Shown here piece after piece: positions 16,548-24,217 of a DNA stretch of 33,259 bases. This DNA comes from an uncultured Acetatifactor sp. (GTDB lineage: Bacteria; Bacillota; Clostridia; Lachnospirales; Lachnospiraceae): positions 1-33,259 of the forward strand of contig CAKRRU010000014.1 of assembly GCA_934394515.1 (NCBI GenBank), in the 5' to 3' direction. A program made the position numbers and the translations under genes. Under the pieces are notes generated by a model that worked only from the letters and a program-made list of their open reading frames with translations, was not told the origin of the DNA and did not search any database. Position 1 is the stretch's first letter. Every line of letters starts with the position of its first letter.

Positions 16548-17294
16548 ATGGCACTCTGGGAAGGAATACTATGGATGAGTTTTCTGGGTGGGATGGTTTA
16601 CGGCAGTGCTGTCTGGTTGCTGCATATAGGCTCATTTCAGGGAATCGGATACTGCGGGAAAAAGGAATCGGGAATCCTTGGCAGCCTGGCCTTGGGAAAT
16701 GCCGGGATCATCGTTGCAATATGTGAGCTGGAGAGAAGAATGCAGATAATCCCGGGAGAAAACCGGATTCTGTATACGGGAGCGGAAGAAGTGTTATTGG
16801 GTCTGCTGGCCGGAGGATTGCTGGCGGCAGCATACATGGATGCAAAGAGCAGCTATGTGTATAATTATGTATGGTGGTGGTGCCTGTTATGGACATTCTT
16901 TTTATTGTGTCTGCCGGGAAACGGGCAATTCGCAGTAGTAAATCATTGCAGAAGCCTGAAGGAAATTGATGTACAACAAGTGATCGCAACGGTACTGTTT
17001 GTGATCCTGCAGCAATGTCTGTTTGCCAGAATGTACGGACGGGCTGACAGCCACGCGTTTTCTGTGTGCGCTGTGGCAAGCTGTCGCTGGCGGGGAGAAA
17101 TGCTTTGTTTTCTGCTTCATATGTTATCGGCGGTAATCTTATTGACGATTGTACAATTGGCAAAGGGAAATGTAACGCTGAGCGGAAGGCTGCGTACTCC
17201 GGAACCGTTTGTCCCTTATATTATCATAACATTCTGGCTGGAAATCCTGTGTCTGTTGTTTCTGCGGCAAGGCATAACGTATATTTATGCATAA
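16548..17294 (+). CDS. Divergent A24 prepilin peptidase (CpaA/TadV-like)
   Basis: A 248-residue polytopic membrane protein with about six to seven helices. Two membrane-edge aspartates fit the A24 aspartyl peptidases: Asp98 in MDAKSSYVYN, where CpaA/TadV proteins have a similar DxR/K...N, and Asp167 in YGRADSHAF, where the family has GxGDxK/x. The second motif is unusual (GRAD instead of GxGD), so activity is predicted but not certain. It would cleave the Flp-like, TadE-like and TadG-like precursors. AAGGAGG lies 11 bases before ATG 16548; the reading frame is open further upstream into the previous gene. Last gene of the operon. The alternative is a nonenzymatic membrane protein. Confidence 0.65.
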   Translation: MALWEGILWMSFLGGMVYGSAVWLLHIGSFQGIGYCGKKESGILGSLALGNAGIIVAICELERRMQIIPGENRILYTGAEEVLLGLLAGGLLAAAYMDAKSSYVYNYVWWWCLLWTFFLLCLPGNGQFAVVNHCRSLKEIDVQQVIATVLFVILQQCLFARMYGRADSHAFSVCAVASCRWRGEMLCFLLHMLSAVILLTIVQLAKGNVTLSGRLRTPEPFVPYIIITFWLEILCLLFLRQGITYIYA

Positions 17295-17298
17295 ATAG

Positions 17299-17327
17299 TT
17301 GCGCATATTTTTAAAAAGTGCTATAGT
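17299..17327 (+). promoter_or_regulatory. Promoter of the amino-acid ABC importer
   Basis: TTGCGC (17299-17304) and TATAGT (17322-17327) lie 17 bases apart, with a TGC extended -10. It starts 5 bases after the peptidase stop codon, so the importer has its own promoter rather than depending on the pilus operon. Confidence 0.75.
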
Positions 17328-17381
17328 AACTAAAGTTTAGAGACCATGGTGGTTTCGAAAAACAGACAGGAGGAAAATATT

Positions 17382-18206
17382 ATGAAAAAGGCAATCGCAA
17401 TGTTACTTGCAACAGTAATGTGCACAGCAATGCTGACCGGCTGCGGTTCTGATTCCGCAGCAAATGAAAGCACTCAGGCTTCTGAGAGCAGCGTGGCAGA
17501 GACAGCTGCAGCAACCACAGAGGCAGCAGCTACGACCGAGGGTGGCGTACTGGTATTCGGTACCAACGCAGAGTTCCCTCCTTTTGAGTATGTAGGAGAT
17601 GACGGAGAACCCGACGGATTCGACGTAGCTCTGATCAAAGCAGTAGGCGAGAAGCTTGGCAAGGAAGTCCAGGTGGAGAACATGGAGTTTGATTCCCTGG
17701 TAAGTTCCATCGGCAACAGAATCGATGGTGCTATCGCAGGTATGACCGTTACTGAGGAGCGTAAGGAGCAGGTGGATTTCTCCGATCCTTATTATGAAGC
17801 TGTACAGTATGTGATCGTAGCAGCAGATTCCGATATCGCAACCGCAGATGGTCTGAAGAACAAGACTATCGGATGCCAGCTGGGTACCACGGGTATGTTC
17901 CTGGCAGAGGATATCGAGGGCGCTACCGCACAGACCTACAACAGAGCCATTGACGCTGTAAACGATCTGGTAAACGGCAGAGTAGATGCTGTTATCATTG
18001 ACAAGAACCCCGCTGAAGTATTCAATACCAAGTTCGAGGGTAAGGTAAAGATCATGGACGGTGCGGATTTCGGCTTTGAAGCTGAAGAATATGCTATTGC
18101 ACTTCCTAAGGGAAGCGAACTGGTAGAGCAGGTAAACCAGGCACTGGCAGATCTTAAGGCAGACGGTACCTTTGATGCCCTGGTAGCTCAGTATATCGGT
18201 GAATAA
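17382..18206 (+). CDS. Amino-acid ABC transporter substrate-binding lipoprotein
   Basis: A 274-residue lipoprotein of the SBP family 3 type. The signal peptide ends in lipobox LTGC, followed by a Ser/Thr/Ala/Glu-rich tether (about 22-62). The binding fold starts at VLVFGTNAEFPPFEY and contains GFDVALIKAVGEKLG, IAGMTVTEERKEQVDFSDPYY, the LKNKTIGCQLGTTG hinge motif and a C-terminal ADGTFDALVAQY. This matches polar amino-acid binders (HisJ/GlnH/cystine type); the ligand cannot be told. AGGAGG lies 7 bases before ATG 17382; an in-frame ATG at 17346 lacks a site. A terminator follows, so this subunit should be made in excess over the permease and ATPase, as is common. Confidence 0.93.
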   Translation: MKKAIAMLLATVMCTAMLTGCGSDSAANESTQASESSVAETAAATTEAAATTEGGVLVFGTNAEFPPFEYVGDDGEPDGFDVALIKAVGEKLGKEVQVENMEFDSLVSSIGNRIDGAIAGMTVTEERKEQVDFSDPYYEAVQYVIVAADSDIATADGLKNKTIGCQLGTTGMFLAEDIEGATAQTYNRAIDAVNDLVNGRVDAVIIDKNPAEVFNTKFEGKVKIMDGADFGFEAEEYAIALPKGSELVEQVNQALADLKADGTFDALVAQYIGE

Positions 18207-18237
18207 CACGTTATAATTTTTATACAAAATATACACG

Positions 18238-18275
18238 AAAAAGAAGAGAATGGCTTGTACCATTCTCTTCTTTTT
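18238..18275 (+). terminator. Terminator between binding protein and permease genes
   Basis: A perfect 16-bp stem (18238-18253 with 18260-18275), loop CTTGTA, whose distal arm ends TTCTTTTT. Lying inside the transport operon, it probably allows partial read-through, giving more binding protein than permease. Confidence 0.85.
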
Positions 18276-18352
18276 GCTATATTAAGGTAGGCAACATATA
18301 CTGTTGAGCAAATTATACACTTTACATTCACAAGAAAGGCATAGGAAATAAC

Positions 18353-19042
18353 ATGCAAAATATCTGGCAACATATTTATGCAGCCTTCATTGAAGCGGAC
18401 AGATGGAAGCTTTATCTGAAAGGCCTGGGAGTCACTTTAGAGGTTTCTTTTTTTGCGGCACTGCTCGGTATCCTGATCGGAACCATAGTGGCATTTCTGA
18501 AATTATCTACGAGAAAGAACGGATCCAGGACCATAGCATCCCGGATCGCCGGTGCCTATATTGATATTATCCGCGGAACGCCGACCACGGTACAGCTGCT
18601 GATCATGTGGTCCGGTATACTGGCTGCCTGCAAGAACAGCGTACTGATCGCCAGCCTGACTTTCGGTATCAATTCCGGCGCTTATGTGGCAGAGATCGTC
18701 AGAGCCGGTATCCTGGCGGTGGACAAGGGACAGATGGAAGCCGGCAGATCCCTGGGACTGAACAAACTCCAGACGATGCGTTATATTATCATCCCACAGG
18801 CATTTAAGAGTATTCTGCCGCCTCTGGGCAATGAATTTATCGTGCTGATCAAGGAGACCTCTATTGTAGGTTATGTAGGAATGAGTGACCTTACCCGTGT
18901 GGCCAATCAGATGACATCCAAGCTGTTTGATGTATTTACACCGCTGCTTGGTATTGCGTTCATCTATTTTGTATTGACCAAGGTATTGTCCATTCTGCTT
19001 GCGAAACTGGAAAGGAGACTGCGTAAGAGTGATAATCGTTAA
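18353..19042 (+). CDS. Amino-acid ABC transporter permease
   Basis: A 229-residue membrane protein of the His/Glu/Gln/Arg/opine permease family, BPD_transp_1 fold. About five helices are visible. The sequence [13 protein letters not shown] is a family signature, and the cytoplasmic EAA loop reads [16 protein letters not shown] followed by [16 protein letters not shown]. It would form a homodimeric channel with the downstream ATPase. AGGA lies 8 bases before the ATG. It overlaps the ATPase gene by 14 bases. A weak separate promoter in 18274-18301 is possible (TTGCTA, TATACT) but not compelling. Confidence 0.93.
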   Translation: MQNIWQHIYAAFIEADRWKLYLKGLGVTLEVSFFAALLGILIGTIVAFLKLSTRKNGSRTIASRIAGAYIDIIRGTPTTVQLLIMWSGILAACKNSVLIASLTFGINSGAYVAEIVRAGILAVDKGQMEAGRSLGLNKLQTMRYIIIPQAFKSILPPLGNEFIVLIKETSIVGYVGMSDLTRVANQMTSKLFDVFTPLLGIAFIYFVLTKVLSILLAKLERRLRKSDNR

Positions 19043-19751
19043 AGATCTGTATAAAAGCTTTGAAGATAATCAGGTATTAAAAGGAGTGAATTATCATATT
19101 CACCCCGGTGAGAAAATTGTGGTAGTAGGACCTTCCGGTTCCGGTAAGAGTACCTTTCTGCGCTGCCTGAATCTGCTGGAGAGACCTACCAGCGGTGAAA
19201 TCTGGTTCGATGGACAGAATATCACGGATCCCAGGATAGATATCAATAAGGTGCGTCAGCATATGGGCATGGTATTCCAGCATTTTAACCTGTTCAATAA
19301 TCTGACGATCATGAATAATATTACCCTGGCTCCCGTGAAGTTAAAACTGATGGGTGAGGAAGAGGCAAAAGAGAATGCCCTGAAGCTTTTGAAGAGAGTA
19401 GGGCTGGAGGAAAAAGCTGACGCTTACCCGGCATCTCTGAGCGGCGGTCAGAAGCAGAGAATTGCCATTGTAAGATCCCTTGCAATGAATCCCAGAGTAA
19501 TGCTGTTTGATGAGCCTACTTCCGCACTGGATCCCGAGATGGTAGGAGAAGTACTGGAAGTAATGAAAGAACTGGCAGAGAGCGGCATGACCATGGTGGT
19601 CGTAACCCATGAGATGGGATTTGCCAGAGAAGTAGGTACGAAGGTGCTCTTCATGGATGGCGGTAATATTATGGAGGAGAATACCCCGCAGGAATTCTTC
19701 AATAATCCCCAGAGTCCCAGATTGCAGGAGTTCTTATCCAAGGTGCTGTAG
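19029..19751 (+). CDS. Amino-acid ABC transporter ATP-binding protein (GlnQ-like)
   Basis: A 240-residue cytoplasmic ATPase. Walker A is GPSGSGKST (about 35-43), the Q-loop is MVFQHFNLF, the signature LSGGQKQR, Walker [13 protein letters not shown], and the H-loop [10 protein letters not shown]. It follows the usual GlnQ/HisP pattern and length. GTG 19029 is chosen because it yields the standard family N-terminus ([10 protein letters not shown]) and AAGGAG lies 11 bases upstream; the open frame extends 30 bases further without a better start. It completes the importer with the lipoprotein and permease. Confidence 0.93.
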   Translation: MIIVKDLYKSFEDNQVLKGVNYHIHPGEKIVVVGPSGSGKSTFLRCLNLLERPTSGEIWFDGQNITDPRIDINKVRQHMGMVFQHFNLFNNLTIMNNITLAPVKLKLMGEEEAKENALKLLKRVGLEEKADAYPASLSGGQKQRIAIVRSLAMNPRVMLFDEPTSALDPEMVGEVLEVMKELAESGMTMVVVTHEMGFAREVGTKVLFMDGGNIMEENTPQEFFNNPQSPRLQEFLSKVL

Positions 19752-19792
19752 GAAAGGGAGCGCACATAACAGTGCGGAAACGGAGATCCGGA

Positions 19793-20824
19793 ATGATCAC
19801 AATATCTTTGTGCATGATTGTAAAAAATGAAGAACGGATCCTGGCAAGATGTCTGGACAGTGTCAGAGACCTGGTGGATGAGATCGTCATTGTCGATACA
19901 GGCTCCACAGACACGACAAGACAGATTGCAGAAAGGTATACCGATAAGATCTATGACTTTACCTGGATTGACGATTTCAGTGCGGCGAGAAATTTTGCCT
20001 TTTCCAAAGCAACACAGGAATACATTTACTCCGCAGATGCGGATGAAGTGATTTCAGAGGAAAACAGGCAAAGATTCCGCCTGTTAAAAGAAATACTGCT
20101 TCCCGAGATCGAGATCGTTCAGATGAAATACGGCAACCAGCTGCAGAATGGCACGGTATATAATTTTGATGAGGAATATCGTCCGAAACTATTCCGGAGA
20201 CTGCGAAGCTTCGTATGGGAGGAGCCAATCCATGAGATGATCCGGTTGGAGCCGGTGATCTATGACAGTGATATTGTCATTACGCATATGCCGGAGCAGA
20301 ATCATGCAGGCAGAGATCTGGCGAATTTCAGACAACAGATCGCACAGGGACGGCAGCTTTCCAGAAGACTGTACGGAATGTATGCCAGAGAACTGTTTCT
20401 GGCAGGAGAAGCCCGGGATTTTCTGGAAGCGGAAAGTTATTTTCAGGCAGAAGCGGCTTCCCCGGACAGAAGTGCAGATGAGATCACGGAAGGCTGCTGC
20501 GTGGCGGCGAGAGCGGCCAGACTGCGGGAGGATACCGTTGCGTTTTTCAAATATACTTCCAAGGTGATCGCAGGAGACGGCTGCTCGGAGATCTGCTGTG
20601 AAATGGGGCATTTTTACGAGGAATCGGCAGATATAGAGGAGGCGGCGGTCTGGTATTACAACGCAGCCTATGAGACACGGCCGGTGCTGGCACTGCGAAG
20701 CACCAGGTCAGAACCGCTGGAAGGACTGATACGGTGTTATGAACGGTTGGGAATTCCTGCGCAGGCCGAAAGCTATGCGGAAGAGTTAAGAAGGCAGCAG
20801 AATGTGCAGAACAGTAATTTTTAA
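19793..20824 (+). CDS. Family 2 glycosyltransferase with C-terminal TPR-like region
   Basis: A 343-residue cytoplasmic protein. A GT-A domain (about 1-215) begins ITISLCMIVKNEE, contains DTGSTD for nucleotide-sugar binding and the metal-binding Asp82-Ala-Asp84 (SADADEV), and has the acceptor-site motif EEPIHEMI. An alpha-helical region (about 220-335) looks like TPR repeats (AAVWYYNAAYE). This combination is common in firmicute transferases acting on proteins or cell-surface glycans; the acceptor is unknown. GGAG lies 7 bases before ATG 19793; a GTG at 19772 is an alternative. It follows the ABC ATPase by 41 bases with no terminator, so co-transcription is possible. Confidence 0.85.
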   Translation: MITISLCMIVKNEERILARCLDSVRDLVDEIVIVDTGSTDTTRQIAERYTDKIYDFTWIDDFSAARNFAFSKATQEYIYSADADEVISEENRQRFRLLKEILLPEIEIVQMKYGNQLQNGTVYNFDEEYRPKLFRRLRSFVWEEPIHEMIRLEPVIYDSDIVITHMPEQNHAGRDLANFRQQIAQGRQLSRRLYGMYARELFLAGEARDFLEAESYFQAEAASPDRSADEITEGCCVAARAARLREDTVAFFKYTSKVIAGDGCSEICCEMGHFYEESADIEEAAVWYYNAAYETRPVLALRSTRSEPLEGLIRCYERLGIPAQAESYAEELRRQQNVQNSNF

Positions 20825-20900
20825 TACGAAGATTTGTGCCTGTACAGGGTGCGGAAGTACCTGAAGATATGCAGGTTTTGAGAAAGGCATGGTTTTTAAT

Positions 20901-21962
20901 ATGAAGTGGGAAGAAAATGTACGTAAGGTGGTTCCTTATGTGGCAGGAGAACAGCCGAACCGCCCGAACATGATCAAACTGAATACGAATGAGTGTCCTT
21001 ATCCTCCGGCACCCGGTGTGCGTAAGGCGGCGGAAAATCTGGAGAGCACAGCACTGCGGCTGTATCCGAATTCCAATGCCCAGCCGTTGGTGGACGCTCT
21101 GGCAGCATACTACGATGTGAAGCCGGAACAGGTATTTGTAGGTGTGGGATCGGATGATGTATTGTCCATGGCGTTTCTGACGTTTTTCAATAGCGGGAAA
21201 CCGATCCTGTTCCCGGATGTGACATATTCCTTCTATGATGTATGGGCAGATCTGTATCGCATTCCGTATCGTACCTGCGCATTGGATGAAAACTGGCACA
21301 TGAACCCGGAGGATTACAAGCAGCCCAACGGTGGTGTGATCTTCCCCAACCCCAATGCACCTACCGGTGTGGAAGAACCACTGGAGTTGATCGAAGAGAT
21401 CCTGCAGGCCAATCCGGATGTGGTCGTGATCGTGGATGAAGCTTATGTGGACTTCGGCGGTAAGAGTGCACTGCCATTGCTTAAAAAATATGAGAATCTT
21501 CTGGTGGTGCAGACATTTTCCAAGTCCAGAGCCATGGCAGGAATGCGAATCGGCTTCTGCATCGGCAGCGAGAAGCTGATCCACTACCTGAATGATGTAA
21601 AATTCTCCTTTAATTCCTATACCATGAATCTGCCTTCCCAGGTCATGGGTGTGGAAGCGGTAAAGGATGATGCCTATTTCAGGGACACCACGGCGAAGAT
21701 CGTGGCTACCAGAGAGCGGATCAAGAAGGAACTGAAGAATTTGGGATTCACTTTCCCGGATTCCAAGGCGAACTTCATTTTTGCTTCTCATAAAGAAGTT
21801 CCTGCGGAAGAACTGTTCCGGGCACTACGAGAGGCGGACATTTATGTCAGACACTGGAACAAACCACGGATTGCCAATTCCCTGCGTATCACTATCGGTA
21901 CGGATGAGGAAATGGACCGTCTGATCGCATTTTTGAAGGAATACCTTCAGAAGCGGGCATAA
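20901..21962 (+). CDS. hisC: Histidinol-phosphate aminotransferase
   Basis: A 353-residue PLP-dependent class I/II aminotransferase. It would convert imidazole-acetol phosphate and glutamate to histidinol phosphate. Visible features: the VRKVVPYVAGEQP N-terminus, LNTNECPYPP, LRLYPNSN, the NPNAPTG motif, VDEAYVDF, the Schiff-base Lys208 in TFSKSRAMAG, and the phosphate-binding Arg in GMRIGF. No other his gene is nearby, so a role in aromatic amino-acid transamination remains possible. The in-frame ATG at 20889 has a ribosome-like AAAGG only one base away, so ATG 20901, which also gives the typical family start, is preferred. Confidence 0.9.
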   Translation: MKWEENVRKVVPYVAGEQPNRPNMIKLNTNECPYPPAPGVRKAAENLESTALRLYPNSNAQPLVDALAAYYDVKPEQVFVGVGSDDVLSMAFLTFFNSGKPILFPDVTYSFYDVWADLYRIPYRTCALDENWHMNPEDYKQPNGGVIFPNPNAPTGVEEPLELIEEILQANPDVVVIVDEAYVDFGGKSALPLLKKYENLLVVQTFSKSRAMAGMRIGFCIGSEKLIHYLNDVKFSFNSYTMNLPSQVMGVEAVKDDAYFRDTTAKIVATRERIKKELKNLGFTFPDSKANFIFASHKEVPAEELFRALREADIYVRHWNKPRIANSLRITIGTDEEMDRLIAFLKEYLQKRA

Positions 21963-22003
21963 TGAAACAAGTAGAATAAAATGAAAAGAATTGGAGCAAA
22001 CAC

Positions 22004-22480
22004 ATGTTAAAAAAATATTTGATGATTTTCCTGGTATCTATGGTTCCCCTGATAGAGCTGAGAGGCGCTATTCCCATTGCGGTTGGAATGAACCTTCCTC
22101 TGCTCCCCAGTTACATTATCTGTATTCTGGGAAATATGCTTCCGGTACCCATTATCTTCTTTTTTGCCAGAAAAGTACTGGAATGGGGCGCGGACAAGCC
22201 GGTCATCGGTAAATTCTTCACCTTCTGCCTGGAAAAGGGACATAAGGGCGGTCAGAAGCTGCAGGAAAAAGCGGGTAGAGGTCTGTTCGTGGCGCTGCTT
22301 CTCTTTGTGGGAATTCCCCTTCCCGGAACCGGAGCATGGACCGGAACACTGGCAGCCAGCCTGCTGGACATGGATTTTAAGTCCAGTGTTATTGCGGTAA
22401 TGTGCGGTGTGGTTCTGGCCGGTGTGATCATGGGACTGCTCAGCATGGGAGTCTTCGGCGCATTGGGGACTATTTTCTAA
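22004..22480 (+). CDS. Small multidrug export family membrane protein
   Basis: A 158-residue protein with about four hydrophobic segments. The PLIELRGAIPIAVGM segment, the GNMLPVPIIFFFAR stretch and GIPLPGTGAWTG are typical of the Sm_multidrug_ex (COG2426) family. The family name reflects an old drug-export annotation; the transported substrate is not established. GGAG lies 8 bases before the ATG, and the gene sits 41 bases after hisC. Confidence 0.88.
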   Translation: MLKKYLMIFLVSMVPLIELRGAIPIAVGMNLPLLPSYIICILGNMLPVPIIFFFARKVLEWGADKPVIGKFFTFCLEKGHKGGQKLQEKAGRGLFVALLLFVGIPLPGTGAWTGTLAASLLDMDFKSSVIAVMCGVVLAGVIMGLLSMGVFGALGTIF

Positions 22481-22501
22481 AAAACTGGAGATGCTGTAAT
22501 T

Positions 22502-23311
22502 ATGGAGAACACAGAAGAGATCTATACAGACTTTGCAAGAGTATATGATGAATTGATGGATAACACTCCCTATGAGATGTGGTGTGAACGGCTGGATCAG
22601 CTGATCGCGGCCTACGGAGTGTCGAAGCCGGAGCGGGATGCGGAAGGAATTCTGGATTCTGAGCGGAATCTGGTGGTGGATCTGGGCTGCGGCACCGGGA
22701 CTTTGACAGAACTTTTGTATCAAAAGGGATATGACTGCATCGGCGTGGATAACTCCGAGGAGATGCTGGGCATTGCCATGGACAAAAAAGCACAGAGCGG
22801 TTCAGAGATCCTGTATCTGCATCAGGATATGCGGGAACTGGATCTGTATTCCACTGTGGGAACGGTGATCAGTGTGTGTGACTCCGTGAATTATATCCTG
22901 GAAGAAGAGGAATTGCTGCAAGTATTCGGACTGGTGAATAATTATCTCTATCCGGGCGGTATTTTCATTTTTGATTTTAATACGGACTACAAATACCGGG
23001 AAGTCATCGGTGATACGACGATCGCAGAGAACCGTGAGGACTGCAGTTTTATCTGGGAGAATTATTATGATCCCGAGGAAGAGATCAATGAGTATGATCT
23101 GACAGTTTTTGTCCGGGAAGAGGGAGAGACCTTCCGCAGATTTACCGAGACTCATCTGCAGCGGGGCTATACTGTAGAGCAGATGCGTACGCTTGTGGAG
23201 CAGGCCGGACTGAAAATTCTTGAGATCAGGGATTCCGATACCGGTGAGGCGGCAACGGAGACCAGCGAAAGAGTATACATCGTAGCAAAAGAACAGCAGA
23301 AAGAGCTGTAG
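22502..23311 (+). CDS. Class I SAM-dependent methyltransferase
   Basis: A 269-residue soluble protein. The SAM-binding motif I is VVDLGCGTGTLTE with Asp60, and motif II is CIGVDNSEEMLGIA. The acidic motif DMRELDL and the segment ISVCDSVNYILEEEELL follow, as in small-molecule methyltransferases of the UbiE/YrrT type. An N-terminal YTDFARVYDELM and a C-terminal GGIFIFDFNT complete the fold. The substrate is unknown. It starts 21 bases after the upstream gene, and the ribosome site GGAG is 11 bases from the ATG. Confidence 0.88.
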   Translation: MENTEEIYTDFARVYDELMDNTPYEMWCERLDQLIAAYGVSKPERDAEGILDSERNLVVDLGCGTGTLTELLYQKGYDCIGVDNSEEMLGIAMDKKAQSGSEILYLHQDMRELDLYSTVGTVISVCDSVNYILEEEELLQVFGLVNNYLYPGGIFIFDFNTDYKYREVIGDTTIAENREDCSFIWENYYDPEEEINEYDLTVFVREEGETFRRFTETHLQRGYTVEQMRTLVEQAGLKILEIRDSDTGEAATETSERVYIVAKEQQKEL

Positions 23312-23334
23312 ACAGAAAGGTACATGGAATAAAT

Positions 23335-24204
23335 ATGAAGGATTATATGGTACGTGCAACGGCGGCAAATGCGCAGATCCGGGCATTCGCCTGCACGACA
23401 AGAGAAACAGTGGAAACTGCGAGAGCAGCGCATAATACAAGTCCTGTAGTAACGGCTGCGCTGGGAAGACTGCTCAGTGCGGGAGCCATGATGGGCAGCA
23501 TGTTAAAAGGTGACGATGAATTAATTACGCTTCAGATCAAAGGAGACGGACCTGTTGGCGGATTGACGGTCACTGCAGACATGAACGGTCATGTAAAGGG
23601 GTATGCGAATGTGCCGGATGTCATTCTGCCTGCCAACGCGCAGGGAAAGCTTGATGTCGGCGGTGCAGTGGGTGCCGGTGTTTTAAGCGTGATCCGTGAT
23701 ATGGGACTGAAGGATCCCTATGTGGGACAGACGGAATTACAGACAGGTGAGATCGCAGAAGACCTGACGTATTATTTTGCGGTATCGGAACAGGTACCTT
23801 CTGTTGTGGGACTGGGAGTTCTGATGAACAGAGATAATACGGTCAGACAGGCCGGCGGATTCATTGTACAGCTGATGCCTTTTGCGGAAGAGGAAGTGAT
23901 CGGCAGACTGGAGGAGAACATTAAGAACCTCTCTTCAGTGACCACTATGCTGGATGCCGGAAAGACGCCGGAACAGATGCTGGAAGTGCTGCTGGCGGGC
24001 ATGGATGTGGAGGTGACCGATACCCTTCCGGTGGAGTTCTCCTGCAACTGCAGCAAGGACAGAGTGAGAAAAGCATTGATCAGCATCGGAAGAGAAGAAT
24101 TGCAGTCCATGATCGATGATGGCGAAGATATTGAAGTGAACTGCCACTTCTGCAATAAGAATTATAACTTTACCGTGGATGAATTAAAGCAGATGATTCA
24201 GTAG
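23335..24204 (+). CDS. hslO: Redox-regulated chaperone Hsp33
   Basis: A 289-residue cytoplasmic holdase. The N-terminal substrate-binding domain contains GRLLSAGAMMGSMLKGDDEL and LQIKGDGPVGGL. The C-terminal zinc switch has Cys237-x-Cys239 (SCNCSKD) and Cys270-x2-Cys273 (NCHFCNK), the four family ligands. Oxidation releases zinc and activates chaperone function. Length is normal. It is 23 bases after the methyltransferase gene and 13 bases before nadE. Confidence 0.96.
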   Translation: MKDYMVRATAANAQIRAFACTTRETVETARAAHNTSPVVTAALGRLLSAGAMMGSMLKGDDELITLQIKGDGPVGGLTVTADMNGHVKGYANVPDVILPANAQGKLDVGGAVGAGVLSVIRDMGLKDPYVGQTELQTGEIAEDLTYYFAVSEQVPSVVGLGVLMNRDNTVRQAGGFIVQLMPFAEEEVIGRLEENIKNLSSVTTMLDAGKTPEQMLEVLLAGMDVEVTDTLPVEFSCNCSKDRVRKALISIGREELQSMIDDGEDIEVNCHFCNKNYNFTVDELKQMIQ

Positions 24205-24217
24205 AGCGAGGGAGTTT

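Noticed and set aside
20547..21791. A 414-residue minus-strand open frame antisense to hisC
   Set aside because: hisC motifs on the plus strand are unambiguous, and the antisense protein is His/Arg/Gln-rich without domains.
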